Source of the DNA: Aestuariivita sp.
Lineage (GTDB): Bacteria; Pseudomonadota; Alphaproteobacteria; Rhodobacterales; Rhodobacteraceae
Length of the DNA: 64,000 bases
NCBI RefSeq assembly: GCF_021404545.1
Contig: NZ_JAAWWD010000040.1
Location: forward strand, 30,900 to 94,899
Reading direction: 5' to 3'
Shown here: one piece after another, positions 21,561 to 30,403 of the stretch
Layout: each line of letters opens with the position of its first letter
Position numbering within the stretch: position 1 is the first letter of the stretch
Notes under the pieces: model-generated
Database searches by the model: none
The model's input: the letters and a program-made list of their open reading frames with translations, nothing else
What the model was told of the DNA's origin: nothing
Program-made: the position numbers and the translations under genes

Positions 21561-21955
21561 TCATCCCCTGCCTTTTCCTCCAATGACGCGGCCAGCGCCT
21601 CGGCGCGCGCGGCCAGCTCGGCCAGCGTGTCGGTGACGCTGTCGGGCACCACCGGCACTTCGATCCGCTCGGGCTCCGGCGCGGGCATGGCCTTGAGGTT
21701 GTCGATCTCGGCCTCCCGCTCGGCCAGTTTGGCTTCCACGACCTTGATCTTGTCCTCGACCGCTGCGGTCTTGTCGGCCAGCATCAGACCTGCCATCAGC
21801 AGCATCCGCGCCTCGGGCATGCGGCCGATCTGATCGGAGAGCACCTGCGCCTCGTCATCCAGCATCTTGGCGGCTGAGTGCAGGTATTGCTCTTCACCCT
21901 CCTGGCAGGCGACCTCGAAGCCGCGGCCGCCGATATGAATGGTCACTTCGGGCAT
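21539..21955 (-). CDS. zapA: Cell division protein ZapA
   Basis: 138 residues. The N-terminal beta-hairpin domain (PEVTIHIGGRGFEVACQEGEEQYLHSAAKMLDDEA) and the long following coiled coil are those of ZapA, which bundles FtsZ filaments at the division site. The C-terminal Pro/Glu-rich tail is longer than in Escherichia coli. The start overlaps the upstream stop by one base (TGATG). Confidence 0.93.
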   Translation of the reverse strand: MPEVTIHIGGRGFEVACQEGEEQYLHSAAKMLDDEAQVLSDQIGRMPEARMLLMAGLMLADKTAAVEDKIKVVEAKLAEREAEIDNLKAMPAPEPERIEVPVVPDSVTDTLAELAARAEALAASLEEKAGDDQTPDSA

Positions 21956-22458
21956 CAGACCTCCTCCCCGTCTGGCAGATCGCGCACATTCTCCAAAAGC
22001 GGCACCAGTTGATCCATGATGGCACTTGCCTCGGCCACATCGGCGGCGCGTTCGGCGCGCAGCCCTTCCAGCTCGGCCAGCATCGCGCTATTGATCAGAT
22101 GCGGCTCGCCCACCCCGGCCTCATTGGCCTCGCGCAGAGCCGCGTTGCTGTCGCGCAATTGTTGATTGGCCTTGCGCAGCCGCTGCAATTCGCGGTCCAG
22201 ATCGGCCAGTTTCTCGGGATCGGGCCCGGCCGCCTGGGCCGTGGCCTCGGCCAGTTCCGCCGCATGGGCGGCTTTCAGCTTTTTGATGCGCTCTTCGAGC
22301 TGGGCTGTGACCAGCTTCTCTTCATCGAGTGCCTGGCGCAGCGCCTCTATCGCATCCGTATCGACGACCGGAGGGGCGCTTTGCAACGCCTCCGCCCCCT
22401 GGCCGATCCGCTCCATCGCGGCCATGATCCGGCGTTGCAGCTCGTCTATCTCGCTCAT
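21955..22458 (-). CDS. Coiled-coil protein paired with ZapA
   Basis: 167 residues, almost entirely predicted coiled coil (EALRQALDEEKLVTAQLEERIKKLKAAHAAEL and LADLDRELQRLRKANQQLRDSNAALREANE). It is translationally coupled to zapA. The role is inferred as a Z-ring accessory factor, analogous to ZapB; no catalytic motif is present. Start chosen at MSEIDELQRR, 17 codons inside the longest possible frame, because a ribosome-binding site and typical start follow there. Confidence 0.75.
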   Translation of the reverse strand: MSEIDELQRRIMAAMERIGQGAEALQSAPPVVDTDAIEALRQALDEEKLVTAQLEERIKKLKAAHAAELAEATAQAAGPDPEKLADLDRELQRLRKANQQLRDSNAALREANEAGVGEPHLINSAMLAELEGLRAERAADVAEASAIMDQLVPLLENVRDLPDGEEV

Positions 22459-22706
22459 GCCCTGTCCTTTGTGCCCCTGGATGGTCCTGTTCATCGGATT
22501 TCCGCGCACCGTCGGGTCGAATCATACCCCACGCCACGCTGGTCGCAGTTTACTCAATGCATACAGGAAATGCGCCCCCTTTGCTTTCAAGGGTTTGAAT
22601 GGCGCGGCTCATCCAGTCCATGAGCCGGGCGCCGCGAGGGCGCTTGATCTTTGGCCTGCGGCTGATATGCAGCGCCAAGCTTGCCCTCTGCCAAAGGAAG
22701 ACCCCC

Positions 22707-24728
22707 GTGGACCTGACCGCCCTGCGCACTGAAAACCCCGATCACTGGTTCAAAGCCACCGCCATCCGCGCGCTGACGCTCGATGCGGTGGCCGCCGCCA
22801 AGTCCGGTCATTCCGGGATGCCGATGGGCATGGCCGATGTGGCCACCGTTCTTTATGGCAAACACCTGAAATTCGACGCTTCAGCGCCCGACTGGCCGGA
22901 CCGGGACCGGTTCATCCTGTCGGCCGGGCACGGATCCATGCTGCTCTATTCCCTGCTGCACCTGACCGGGTATGCGGATATGACGCTCCAGCAGCTCAAG
23001 GATTTCCGGCAATGGGGTGCCTGTACCGCCGGCCACCCCGAATTTGGCCATGCCAAGGGGATCGAGACAACAACCGGACCCTTGGGTCAGGGCATCGCCA
23101 ATGCCGTAGGTTTTGCAATGGCCGAAGAGATCCAGCGTGCCCAGTACGGGCGCAAGATCGTCGATCACCACACCTATGTGATCGCGGGCGACGGCTGTTT
23201 GATGGAAGGTGTCAGCCAGGAGGCGATCGCGCTGGCCGGACGGCAGGAGTTGTCAAAGCTCATCGTTTTTTGGGACAATAACAACATCACCATCGACGGT
23301 ACCGTCGATATCGCGGATCGCACCGATCAGGTGGCGCGGTTCCGGGCCTCGGGCTGGCATGTGCAGGAAATCGACGGTCATGATCCGGCAGCGATTGATG
23401 CCGCCATAACGGCGGCCAAGACGACCCCGCAGCCCAGCATGATTGCCTGCAAGACCCATATCGCGCTGGGTCACGCGGCCCAGGACACCGCAAAAGGCCA
23501 TGGGGCGCTGACCGATCCGGCTCAGCTCCTGGAGGCCAAGGCGGCCTATGGCTGGACCTGGGGACCGTTTGAGGTGCCCGACGACGTCAAAGCCGACTGG
23601 GAAGAGATCGGCCGCCGGGGCGCTGCCGCCCGCAGCGACTGGGAGGCGCGCTTTGCCACGCTTTCGGCCAGTCGCCAGGCGCAGTTTACCCGCGTTTACG
23701 CGCGCGAGGTGCCCAAGCGCCTCTCGGCCACGATCCGCGCGCTGAAAAAGCAGATGAGCGAGAGCGCCCCGAAACTGGCCACCCGCGCCAGTTCGGAAAA
23801 GGTGCTGGAGGTCGTCAACCCGATCCTGCCCGAAACCGTGGGCGGCTCGGCCGATCTGACCGGCTCGAACAACACCAAGACCGGCGATTTAGGCATCTTC
23901 ACGCCCGAGACGCGCAAGGGCCGCTATGTGCATTACGGCGTGCGAGAGCATGGCATGGCGGCGGCGATGAACGGCATGGCGCTGCATGGCGGGGTGCGCC
24001 CCTATGGCGGCACGTTCATGTGTTTCACCGATTATGCGCGCCCGTCGATGCGTCTGGCCGCGCTGATGAAGATCCCGACGGTCTTTGTGATGACCCATGA
24101 CAGCATCGGCCTGGGCGAGGATGGCCCGACCCACCAACCGGTGGAGCATCTGGCGATGCTGCGCGCCACGCCGAATATGCACGTGTTCCGCCCCGCCGAC
24201 AGCATTGAGACGGCAGAAGCGTGGGAGCTGGCGCTGACCTCCAAGCAAACGCCGTCGGTTCTGTCGTTGACGCGCCAGGGCGTGCCCACGGTGCGCACCG
24301 AGCACAAGACCAAGAACCTGACCGCGCAAGGCGGCTATGTCCTCAAGGACGCCGAGGCCAAGCGTCAGGCGATCCTGATGGCGACGGGGTCCGAAGTGTC
24401 GATTGCCATGGCTGCGCGCGCGCTGCTGGAGGCCGAGGGGATCGGGACCCGCGTCGTCTCCATGCCCTGCTGGGAACTGTTTGAGGAGCAGGGCGAGGCG
24501 TATCGCAGACGCGTGTTGCCCGCAGGCCCCGTGCGGGTCGCCATCGAGGCCGGCGTGCGCTTTGGCTGGGATCGTTGGCTTTATGGCGAGCGGGGACGGC
24601 GCGAAAAGGGCAGCTTTGTCGGCATGCATGATTTCGGCGCCTCGGCGCCGGCGGACGTGCTTTACAACGAGTTCGGCATCACACCGGAGGCCACTGTCGC
24701 GGCGGTGAAAGAGCTGCTCGGGCTCTGA
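22707..24728 (+). CDS. tkt: Transketolase
   Basis: 673 residues from GTG ([26 protein letters not shown]) behind the ribosome-binding site AAAGGAAG. Thiamine-PP enzyme of the pentose phosphate and Calvin pathways. [31 protein letters not shown] and [16 protein letters not shown] with [10 protein letters not shown] (ThDP/metal site) are plain. [18 protein letters not shown] is the pyrimidine-binding block. A longer in-frame start at 22599 is unlikely. Confidence 0.97.
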   Translation: MDLTALRTENPDHWFKATAIRALTLDAVAAAKSGHSGMPMGMADVATVLYGKHLKFDASAPDWPDRDRFILSAGHGSMLLYSLLHLTGYADMTLQQLKDFRQWGACTAGHPEFGHAKGIETTTGPLGQGIANAVGFAMAEEIQRAQYGRKIVDHHTYVIAGDGCLMEGVSQEAIALAGRQELSKLIVFWDNNNITIDGTVDIADRTDQVARFRASGWHVQEIDGHDPAAIDAAITAAKTTPQPSMIACKTHIALGHAAQDTAKGHGALTDPAQLLEAKAAYGWTWGPFEVPDDVKADWEEIGRRGAAARSDWEARFATLSASRQAQFTRVYAREVPKRLSATIRALKKQMSESAPKLATRASSEKVLEVVNPILPETVGGSADLTGSNNTKTGDLGIFTPETRKGRYVHYGVREHGMAAAMNGMALHGGVRPYGGTFMCFTDYARPSMRLAALMKIPTVFVMTHDSIGLGEDGPTHQPVEHLAMLRATPNMHVFRPADSIETAEAWELALTSKQTPSVLSLTRQGVPTVRTEHKTKNLTAQGGYVLKDAEAKRQAILMATGSEVSIAMAARALLEAEGIGTRVVSMPCWELFEEQGEAYRRRVLPAGPVRVAIEAGVRFGWDRWLYGERGRREKGSFVGMHDFGASAPADVLYNEFGITPEATVAAVKELLGL

Positions 24729-24731
24729 GTT

Positions 24732-25430
24732 TCAGCCCGAAAGAGCCGCGCTTGGATCGCTCCAGCCGTTCTGCTCCAGCCAGAGTGCCCTCAACGTGGC
24801 GCTTTGGCCCTGAAACCGCGCCTCCAGTACCTCGCAGCCCAGTATGCGGTCCGTGCGAAAATGGCGCAGCCCGTCGCGCAGCTCGCACCAGGCGCCCAGC
24901 ATCACACATTCCAGATGATAGATCAGCGCGACAGGCCGTATGTCGCGCGTGGTCTCGTGCCCCTTGTCGTCGCGGTAAGTGAGGCGCAGCTTGCGCTCTT
25001 CGCGGACGGCCTGGCGCAGCAGCGACATCGGCACGCAGCCCTTGTCGGGATCGTCCAGCGGCGCCCCCCAGGGTGCGACCTGCAACCAATCCGCCGGGTC
25101 GTGCAGCGCCTCGATCTTGGCGCAGATGCGGCGCGCGGCGCGTTGCAACGCGATATCGCCCGTCCGGGTCAGCATCGACAGGCCGACCCACAGCGCTTCT
25201 ACCTCTTCGCGGTCGAAATTCAGCGGCGGCAGGTCATAGCCCCGGCGCATCATGTATCCGACACCCGACTCACCTTCGATCGGGGTCCGCATCGCCTGCA
25301 ACGCGGCGATATCGCGATAGATCGTGCGGGTCGAAACCTCCAGCTTGGCGCCCAGATCCTCTGCCCGCAGCGGCTGGTCCGCGGCGCGCAACAACTGGAT
25401 GATTTCAAACAGACGATTTGAGCGGTGCAT
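24732..25430 (-). CDS. HTH and WYL-domain transcriptional regulator (YafY type)
   Basis: 232 residues. The N-terminal winged helix reads LFEIIQLLRAADQPLRAEDLGAKLEVSTRTIYRDIAALQ, followed by a WYL-type sensor domain (EERKLRLTYRDDKGHETTRDIRPVALIYHLECVMLGAWCELR). Start set at MHRSNRLF, the standard N-terminus. It diverges from a 56-aa gene, and a perfect 9-bp inverted repeat lies between them as a likely operator. Confidence 0.9.
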   Translation of the reverse strand: MHRSNRLFEIIQLLRAADQPLRAEDLGAKLEVSTRTIYRDIAALQAMRTPIEGESGVGYMMRRGYDLPPLNFDREEVEALWVGLSMLTRTGDIALQRAARRICAKIEALHDPADWLQVAPWGAPLDDPDKGCVPMSLLRQAVREERKLRLTYRDDKGHETTRDIRPVALIYHLECVMLGAWCELRDGLRHFRTDRILGCEVLEARFQGQSATLRALWLEQNGWSDPSAALSG

Positions 25431-25468
25431 TACAAAACTCCCTGACGCTGCTGACACGTTAACACACG

Positions 25469-25492
25469 CCCCTGACACCTGTCTGTCAGGGG
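25469..25492. promoter_or_regulatory. Candidate operator, 9-bp perfect inverted repeat
   Basis: CCCCTGACA at 25469-25477 and TGTCAGGGG at 25484-25492 are exact reverse complements with a six-base spacer. Between the divergent WYL regulator and the 56-aa gene; a related half (CTGACACG) lies at 25451. Confidence 0.55.
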
Positions 25493-25532
25493 GGATGTGG
25501 TCTTCTCAGCCCACGACACAGAGGAGAGCACA

Positions 25533-25703
25533 ATGTCTTACTATGATAACGCCGTCTTGATGAAACTGCGGCTTGGCCTGTGGGAACCTCAGCACACGCC
25601 GAAACCCTACGAGATCGAGGCCGAGTTGCTGGCGCAGGTCAGCGACACGGGCCCCAAACCGCGACAAAGGCGCCTCGGGGGTCTGTGGCGGTGGGCGCGC
25701 TGA
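25533..25703 (+). CDS. Small conserved-looking protein, 56 aa
   Basis: MSYYDNAVLMKLRLGLWEP is followed by EIEAELLAQVSDTGPKPRQRR and a Trp-rich basic end. A good ribosome-binding site (GAGGAGAG) precedes the ATG. Its position opposite the WYL regulator across a palindrome suggests it is the regulated gene. No family recognised. Confidence 0.6.
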   Translation: MSYYDNAVLMKLRLGLWEPQHTPKPYEIEAELLAQVSDTGPKPRQRRLGGLWRWAR

Positions 25704-26681
25704 TCAATGGGGCGCGCGGGAGGTTTTGCCCGTCACGGCCTCATAGGCCGGGACCAGCAGGTTATGTGCAACCGGGATCAGCGCAAGGCCAAGGGCCAGC
25801 CCCAGAATGCCGTCCATCAGCGCGGTCGCCCCCCATTCCACAACGCCTTGGGCCCCTTGAGAGACGACATGGGCCAGGGTTTCGGCGATATGATGGATTG
25901 TGTCATAGAGCCAGGTCCAGCCCAGCACCTCAAGGCCGTGGATCAAGATCGACCCGCCGACCCAGAGCATCGCGGCCGTCCCGACCACCGTGAGCAACGT
26001 CAGGAGCTTTGGCATACCTCGCACCAGGGCGCGACCGGCGCCCCGACCCGCGCGGGTGAGCGCGTTCTGCGCCATCCAGAGCCCGACATCATCCATCTTC
26101 ACGATCAGCGCAACCGCGCCATAGACAAAGGCAGTGACCGCAACCCCGGCAAGCGCCAGTGCGGCCGCCTCGAACCACAGGCTGGAGGCGTCGATATTGC
26201 TGAGAATGATGGTCATGATTTCCGCCGAGAGGATGAAATCGGTCTTGATCGCCCCTTTGACCCGCGTCTCCTCCAGATGAACCGGATCGCCCACATCCAG
26301 GTCTTCCTCGACATGTTTACTGCGGTGAGGAAAGAGCCAATGAAACACTTTCTCCGCCCCTTCAAAGCACAGATATGCGCCACCCAGCATCAAGAGCGGC
26401 GTAATCACCCACGGCGCAAACGCGTTCAGCGCCAAAAGTGCCGGCAGCAGGATCACGAGCTTGTTGAAAAGCGATCCGCGCGTGATTTTCCAGATGATCG
26501 GCAGTTCGCGCTTGGCCTCGAACCCGGTGACGTATTTGGGGGTCACGGCGGCGTCATCAATCACAACACCGGCGACCTTGGTCCCCGCCTTGGCCGCCTG
26601 AGCGGCCACATCGTCGATGGAGGTCGCCGCCACCTTGGCGATCGCGGCCACATCATCCAACAATGCCAATAGTCCGCTCAT
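25704..26681 (-). CDS. DUF808/YedI-family membrane protein
   Basis: 325 residues. MSGLLALLDDVAAIAKVAATSIDDVAAQAAKAG is the family signature, followed by FEAKRELPIIWKITRGSLFNKL and about five membrane segments. Inner-membrane protein of unknown function, widespread in proteobacteria. Start set at MSGLLALLDD, 20 codons inside the open frame. Convergent with the preceding small gene with no spacer. Confidence 0.88.
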   Translation of the reverse strand: MSGLLALLDDVAAIAKVAATSIDDVAAQAAKAGTKVAGVVIDDAAVTPKYVTGFEAKRELPIIWKITRGSLFNKLVILLPALLALNAFAPWVITPLLMLGGAYLCFEGAEKVFHWLFPHRSKHVEEDLDVGDPVHLEETRVKGAIKTDFILSAEIMTIILSNIDASSLWFEAAALALAGVAVTAFVYGAVALIVKMDDVGLWMAQNALTRAGRGAGRALVRGMPKLLTLLTVVGTAAMLWVGGSILIHGLEVLGWTWLYDTIHHIAETLAHVVSQGAQGVVEWGATALMDGILGLALGLALIPVAHNLLVPAYEAVTGKTSRAPH

Positions 26682-26874
26682 CGCCTGCCCTTTCGCCTGA
26701 TTGACGCAGCTTAACGCATATCGGCCTCGATGCGATCCCATTCGTTAGCGCAATCGGAAAGAGTTTGCGCTACCACCTTCAAATTATGGCTCTTTTGCCC
26801 TTTTGAGGCAGGTCAGGCTTGTCTATACGCCGCCACAACACTCTGCCAAAACGCACGCGAAAGGAACCTCTGGG

Positions 26875-27873
26875 ATGACCATCACTGTCGGGATCAACGG
26901 GTTTGGCCGTATTGGCCGGTGCACTCTGTCTCACATCGCCGCAAGCGGGCGTGACGATATCCGTGTGGCCAAGATCAATGCAACCGGACCGCTGGAGACA
27001 GCCGCACATCTGATCAAATACGACAGCGTGCATGGCCGCTTTCCGGGCGCGGCCACCGTGGGCGACGGCACGCTCGATCTGGGACGTGGGCCGATGCAGG
27101 TGATGTCGACCTACGATCCGTCCGAGCTGGACTGGTCGGGCTGCGATGTGGTGCTGGAATGCACCGGCAAGTTCAATGATGGCGACAAGGCGCGCGTGCA
27201 TCTGGATCAAGGCGCGGGCAAGGTTCTGATCTCGGCCCCGGCCAAGAATGTCGAAAAGACCATCGTCTATGGTGTGAATGATGCGTTGCTGACAGCACAG
27301 GACCGGATGATCTCGAACGGGTCCTGCACCACCAACTGCCTGGCGCCCGTGGCAAAGGTGCTCAATGACGCCTTTGGCATCGAAAGCGGGATCATGACCA
27401 CGATCCACGCCTATACGGGCGATCAGCCGACACTGGACCGGCGTCACAAGGATCTCTACCGCGCGCGCGCGGCGGCAATGGCGATGATCCCCACATCCAC
27501 CGGCGCGGCCAAGGCTCTGGGCGAGGTGCTGCCCGAACTCAAGGGCAAGCTTGACGGGTCGGCCATTCGCGTGCCCACGCCGAATGTCAGTGCCGTGGAC
27601 CTGACCTTTACCGCTGGGCGGGACGTGACCGCCGAAGAGGTCAATGCCGCTGTCAAATCCGCCGCCGAAGGGCGGATGAAAGGCGTGGTGGGGTACGAGC
27701 CCGCACCGTTGGTATCGATCGATTTCAACCATACCGAGGAAAGCTCGATCTTCGCGCCCGATCAGACCAGGGTCGTTGGGGGACGTCTGGTCCGGGTTCT
27801 GGCGTGGTATGACAATGAATGGGGCTTTTCGGTGCGCATGGCCGACGTCGCCGTGGCAATGGCCCGTGCCTGA
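26875..27873 (+). CDS. gap: Glyceraldehyde-3-phosphate dehydrogenase, type I
   Basis: 332 residues. GINGFGRIGRCTLSHI binds the dinucleotide, SNGSCTTNCLAPVAKVL holds the catalytic Cys, and HAYTGDQPTLDRRHKDLYRARAAAMAMIPTSTGAAKA the phosphate sites. The segment after the second strand reads KINATGPLE instead of the usual IND: the Asp that normally contacts the NAD ribose is Ala (residue 36). This suggests NADP use or relaxed specificity. Start fixed by MTITVGINGFGR. Confidence 0.94.
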   Translation: MTITVGINGFGRIGRCTLSHIAASGRDDIRVAKINATGPLETAAHLIKYDSVHGRFPGAATVGDGTLDLGRGPMQVMSTYDPSELDWSGCDVVLECTGKFNDGDKARVHLDQGAGKVLISAPAKNVEKTIVYGVNDALLTAQDRMISNGSCTTNCLAPVAKVLNDAFGIESGIMTTIHAYTGDQPTLDRRHKDLYRARAAAMAMIPTSTGAAKALGEVLPELKGKLDGSAIRVPTPNVSAVDLTFTAGRDVTAEEVNAAVKSAAEGRMKGVVGYEPAPLVSIDFNHTEESSIFAPDQTRVVGGRLVRVLAWYDNEWGFSVRMADVAVAMARA

Positions 27874-27889
27874 CCAAATGCGCTGATGT

Positions 27890-27950
27890 CGTAGGGCGGG
27901 ATTTATCCCGCCCCCCCCGGACGGGCGGCGGGGTGAACCCCGCCCTACGG
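27890..27950. repeat. REP-like double palindrome
   Basis: CGTAGGGCGGG (27890-27900) is the exact reverse complement of CCCGCCCTACG (27939-27949). Inside are two smaller hairpins, GGCGGG-ATTTAT-CCCGCC and GGCGGGG-TGAA-CCCCGCC, so the element can form a cruciform. It follows gap and resembles intergenic palindromic repeats scattered in Rhodobacteraceae genomes. Confidence 0.75.
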
Positions 27951-28020
27951 GCCGTTGCGCTTGAAGAGACCGGCCCGCTCAGGCATACCCGCTCAGAGCT
28001 ATTCAACAGGCGCGCCGCCC

Positions 28021-28164
28021 ATGACAAACCCCATCGCAGCCGTATTGGGCGCCCTGATCCTGATTGCGCTGGCCATAGATGTGGCCTTTTACGAGACCGA
28101 ACATCTGTTGTTTCTGGCCCGCAAATTCGCCGATCTTCTGGAGTGGTTGGCCTTCTGGCGCTAG
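28021..28164 (+). CDS. Small single-span membrane protein, 47 aa
   Basis: MTNPIAAVLGALILIALAID is one hydrophobic segment, followed by YETEHLLFLARKFADLLEWLAFWR. No strong ribosome-binding site is visible. Length and layout are those of small membrane proteins often found beside gap in this family, but this is a weak call. Confidence 0.5.
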   Translation: MTNPIAAVLGALILIALAIDVAFYETEHLLFLARKFADLLEWLAFWR

Positions 28165-28267
28165 GATCTGCCCGGAGAACCGTGCAGAGCCAACGCCTCC
28201 CCCCCACAAATGTCAAACGCATGAGGGCCGAAAGCCCGCCTGCACCGCATCCGGCATCCGCATCCGC

Positions 28268-28762
28268 TTACCTGCCGAGGCGGTCTTTCAGCGCGGTATT
28301 GACCGGCGGGGTCACGAATTTCGATACATCCCCGCCCAGCCGTGCGATCTCCTTGACCAGCTTGGACGCAATCGCCTGGTGGCGCGCTTCGGCCATCAAA
28401 AAGACCGTCTCGATGCTGTTGTCCAGTGCGCGGTTCATGCCGACCATCTGAAACTCATACTCGAAATCCGCCACCGCGCGCAGACCCCGGATAATCACCT
28501 GCGCGCCCACATCGCGCGCGCAGTCAATCAGCAGGTTCTCGAACGGATGGGCAACGATTTCAGTATCGGTATGCTCGGACAACGCCGCGCATTCGCTTTC
28601 GATCATGGCCACACGCTCTTCCAGCGAAAAAAGCGGCCCCTTGTCGCGATTGATCGCAACCCCGATCACCAGGCGGTCCACCAATGGCGTGGCGCGGCGA
28701 ATAATGTCCATATGTCCCAGCGTGATCGGGTCAAAGGTACCCGGATAAAGGCCGATGCGCAT
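28268..28762 (-). CDS. coaD: Phosphopantetheine adenylyltransferase
   Basis: 164 residues, the penultimate step of coenzyme A synthesis. MRIGLYPGTFDPITLGHMDIIRRA holds the nucleotide-binding TxGH motif; RGLRAVADFEYEFQM and the C-terminal KLVKEIARLGGDVSKFV are family signatures. The start at MRIGLYP is the standard one. Confidence 0.96.
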   Translation of the reverse strand: MRIGLYPGTFDPITLGHMDIIRRATPLVDRLVIGVAINRDKGPLFSLEERVAMIESECAALSEHTDTEIVAHPFENLLIDCARDVGAQVIIRGLRAVADFEYEFQMVGMNRALDNSIETVFLMAEARHQAIASKLVKEIARLGGDVSKFVTPPVNTALKDRLGR

Positions 28763-28891
28763 GGGGTCTTCCTTCATGTCCCTGATTTTGCCGCGCACGC
28801 AAACATGAACGGCAGATCAGTGCAAGGGCAGATTGGCAGGCCGTGGCCGGGTGGCTGCCTCACGGGCACATGGCCAAAGACGCTCTCGGGC

Positions 28892-29326
28892 TCAATGGCC
28901 CATGATCATCCCTTCCAGAGCGTTTTTTTCCATCGCCAGTTCCGACAGCCGGGCCTTGACCACATCGCCCAATGTGATCAATCCGATCATCCGTCCGTCC
29001 TCGACCACGGGCATATGCCGAAAACGGCCATCGGTCATGAGGCCCAGCACCTCATCGGCCCGCATCTCGACCGTGGCGGTGACCAGGTCCCGGGTCATGA
29101 AATCCGACACCTGCCGGGCCAGACAGCCCGCACCGGTCCGGGCCAGTTCGCGCACGATATCGCGTTCTGACAAGATGCCTTGGGCGGTCACGCCATCGGC
29201 CGACACCACCACGCCGCCGATACGGTTTTCGGCCAGAACGGCGGCCGCCTCCGACACCAGGGCACCGGGCTTGACCGTGAACACATCGGCGCTGGCCTTT
29301 GACTTGAGGATCTGTTGAACGCGCAT
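28892..29326 (-). CDS. CBS-domain pair protein
   Basis: 144 residues consisting only of two CBS domains (VSEAAAVLAENRIGGVVVSADG and ADEVLGLMTDGRFRHMPVVEDGRMIGLITLGDVV). Stand-alone CBS pairs sense adenosyl ligands and modulate partner proteins. The partner is unknown. Start set at MRVQQILKSK. Confidence 0.88.
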   Translation of the reverse strand: MRVQQILKSKASADVFTVKPGALVSEAAAVLAENRIGGVVVSADGVTAQGILSERDIVRELARTGAGCLARQVSDFMTRDLVTATVEMRADEVLGLMTDGRFRHMPVVEDGRMIGLITLGDVVKARLSELAMEKNALEGMIMGH

Positions 29327-29395
29327 ATGGCCTCTCTCCGAAATAACCGTCCCTATCTCAAAGGGTTGCCATAATGGCACGACCTGTCAAGGATT

Positions 29396-30292
29396 TCACG
29401 CCTCGGCCTCGAGCCGGGCCACCTCATCGCGCAGTTCTGAGCGGATAATCTCCGACATCCGGGTGAGCCGGTCACTGCGCAGGTCGCTCTTGTGGCGCAC
29501 CAGATAAAAGCTGCGCGTGAGGCTGATCTGATCGGGCAGCACCTTGCACAGATCGGGATGCGCAGACAGCGCGAAATCATGGGCGACGCACAGACCGTCG
29601 CCCTGAGCCGCCAGCCTGAGCTGCACCAGCACCGAATTCGACGCCAGCGCCAAGCGGTCGAGCTCCAGATCACGCAGATAGTCCAGCTCAGCATCGTAAA
29701 TCATATCCGGGATGTAGCCGATGAATCGGTGGGCTCTGAGGTCCGCAATCGTCTCAATCGCCGGGCGGGCGCGCAGATATGGCCGCGCGCCAACGATGTG
29801 CAGCTTATAATCAGTGATCTTTTCGACGTGGAACTGCCCCGCGGTCGGCGGGCTGACGGTAATGGCCATATCCGCCTCGCGCCGGTTGAGATTGACCACG
29901 CGCGGCAGGGCGACGATCTGGATGTCGAGATCGACATTGGCCCGCGCCACGCGTGAGCAGACCCGCGAGAGCACGTAATTGGCACAGCCATCCGGCGCGC
30001 CGATCCGGATCTGTCCGGCCAGCGAATCGTCCGGACCGCTCAGCGCCTCGACACCCGCGCGCATCGCGCGCTCGGCCTCTTCGGCATGGCCGAGAAGGCG
30101 CTCTCCAGCGGCCGTCAGCAGATAGCCCTGGGGCGATTTCAGAAACAGCGCCGCCTCTATTGCCGCTTCCAGCCGCGCGATGCGGCGCCCCACCGTGGCC
30201 GGATCCATCATCAGCCGCTTGCCCGCACCCGACAGGCTTTCTTCGCGCGCAACACACAGAAATACACGCAGATCGTCCCAATGCGGATCCAT
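29396..30292 (-). CDS. LysR-family transcriptional regulator
   Basis: 298 residues. The N-terminal DNA-binding domain reads LRVFLCVAREESLSGAGKRLMMDPATVGRRIARLEA. It diverges from mmsA, with only about 110 bases between the two starts, so it probably regulates methylmalonate-semialdehyde dehydrogenase. The effector domain carries no recognisable ligand motif. Confidence 0.9.
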   Translation of the reverse strand: MDPHWDDLRVFLCVAREESLSGAGKRLMMDPATVGRRIARLEAAIEAALFLKSPQGYLLTAAGERLLGHAEEAERAMRAGVEALSGPDDSLAGQIRIGAPDGCANYVLSRVCSRVARANVDLDIQIVALPRVVNLNRREADMAITVSPPTAGQFHVEKITDYKLHIVGARPYLRARPAIETIADLRAHRFIGYIPDMIYDAELDYLRDLELDRLALASNSVLVQLRLAAQGDGLCVAHDFALSAHPDLCKVLPDQISLTRSFYLVRHKSDLRSDRLTRMSEIIRSELRDEVARLEAEA

Positions 30293-30403
30293 GTCCCTCC
30301 CCCTATCCCGTCATTTCTGCAAAGTGTTTTTGAAATCTTGCCTCTGTTCATTGGATTATTGCAAGCCTATCGTTTCGCCACTCATTTCTCGGGAGGAAGA
30401 CCG

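Noticed and set aside
30086..30403. Upstream start for mmsA
   Set aside because: Overlaps the divergent LysR gene; a strong ribosome-binding site precedes 30404.
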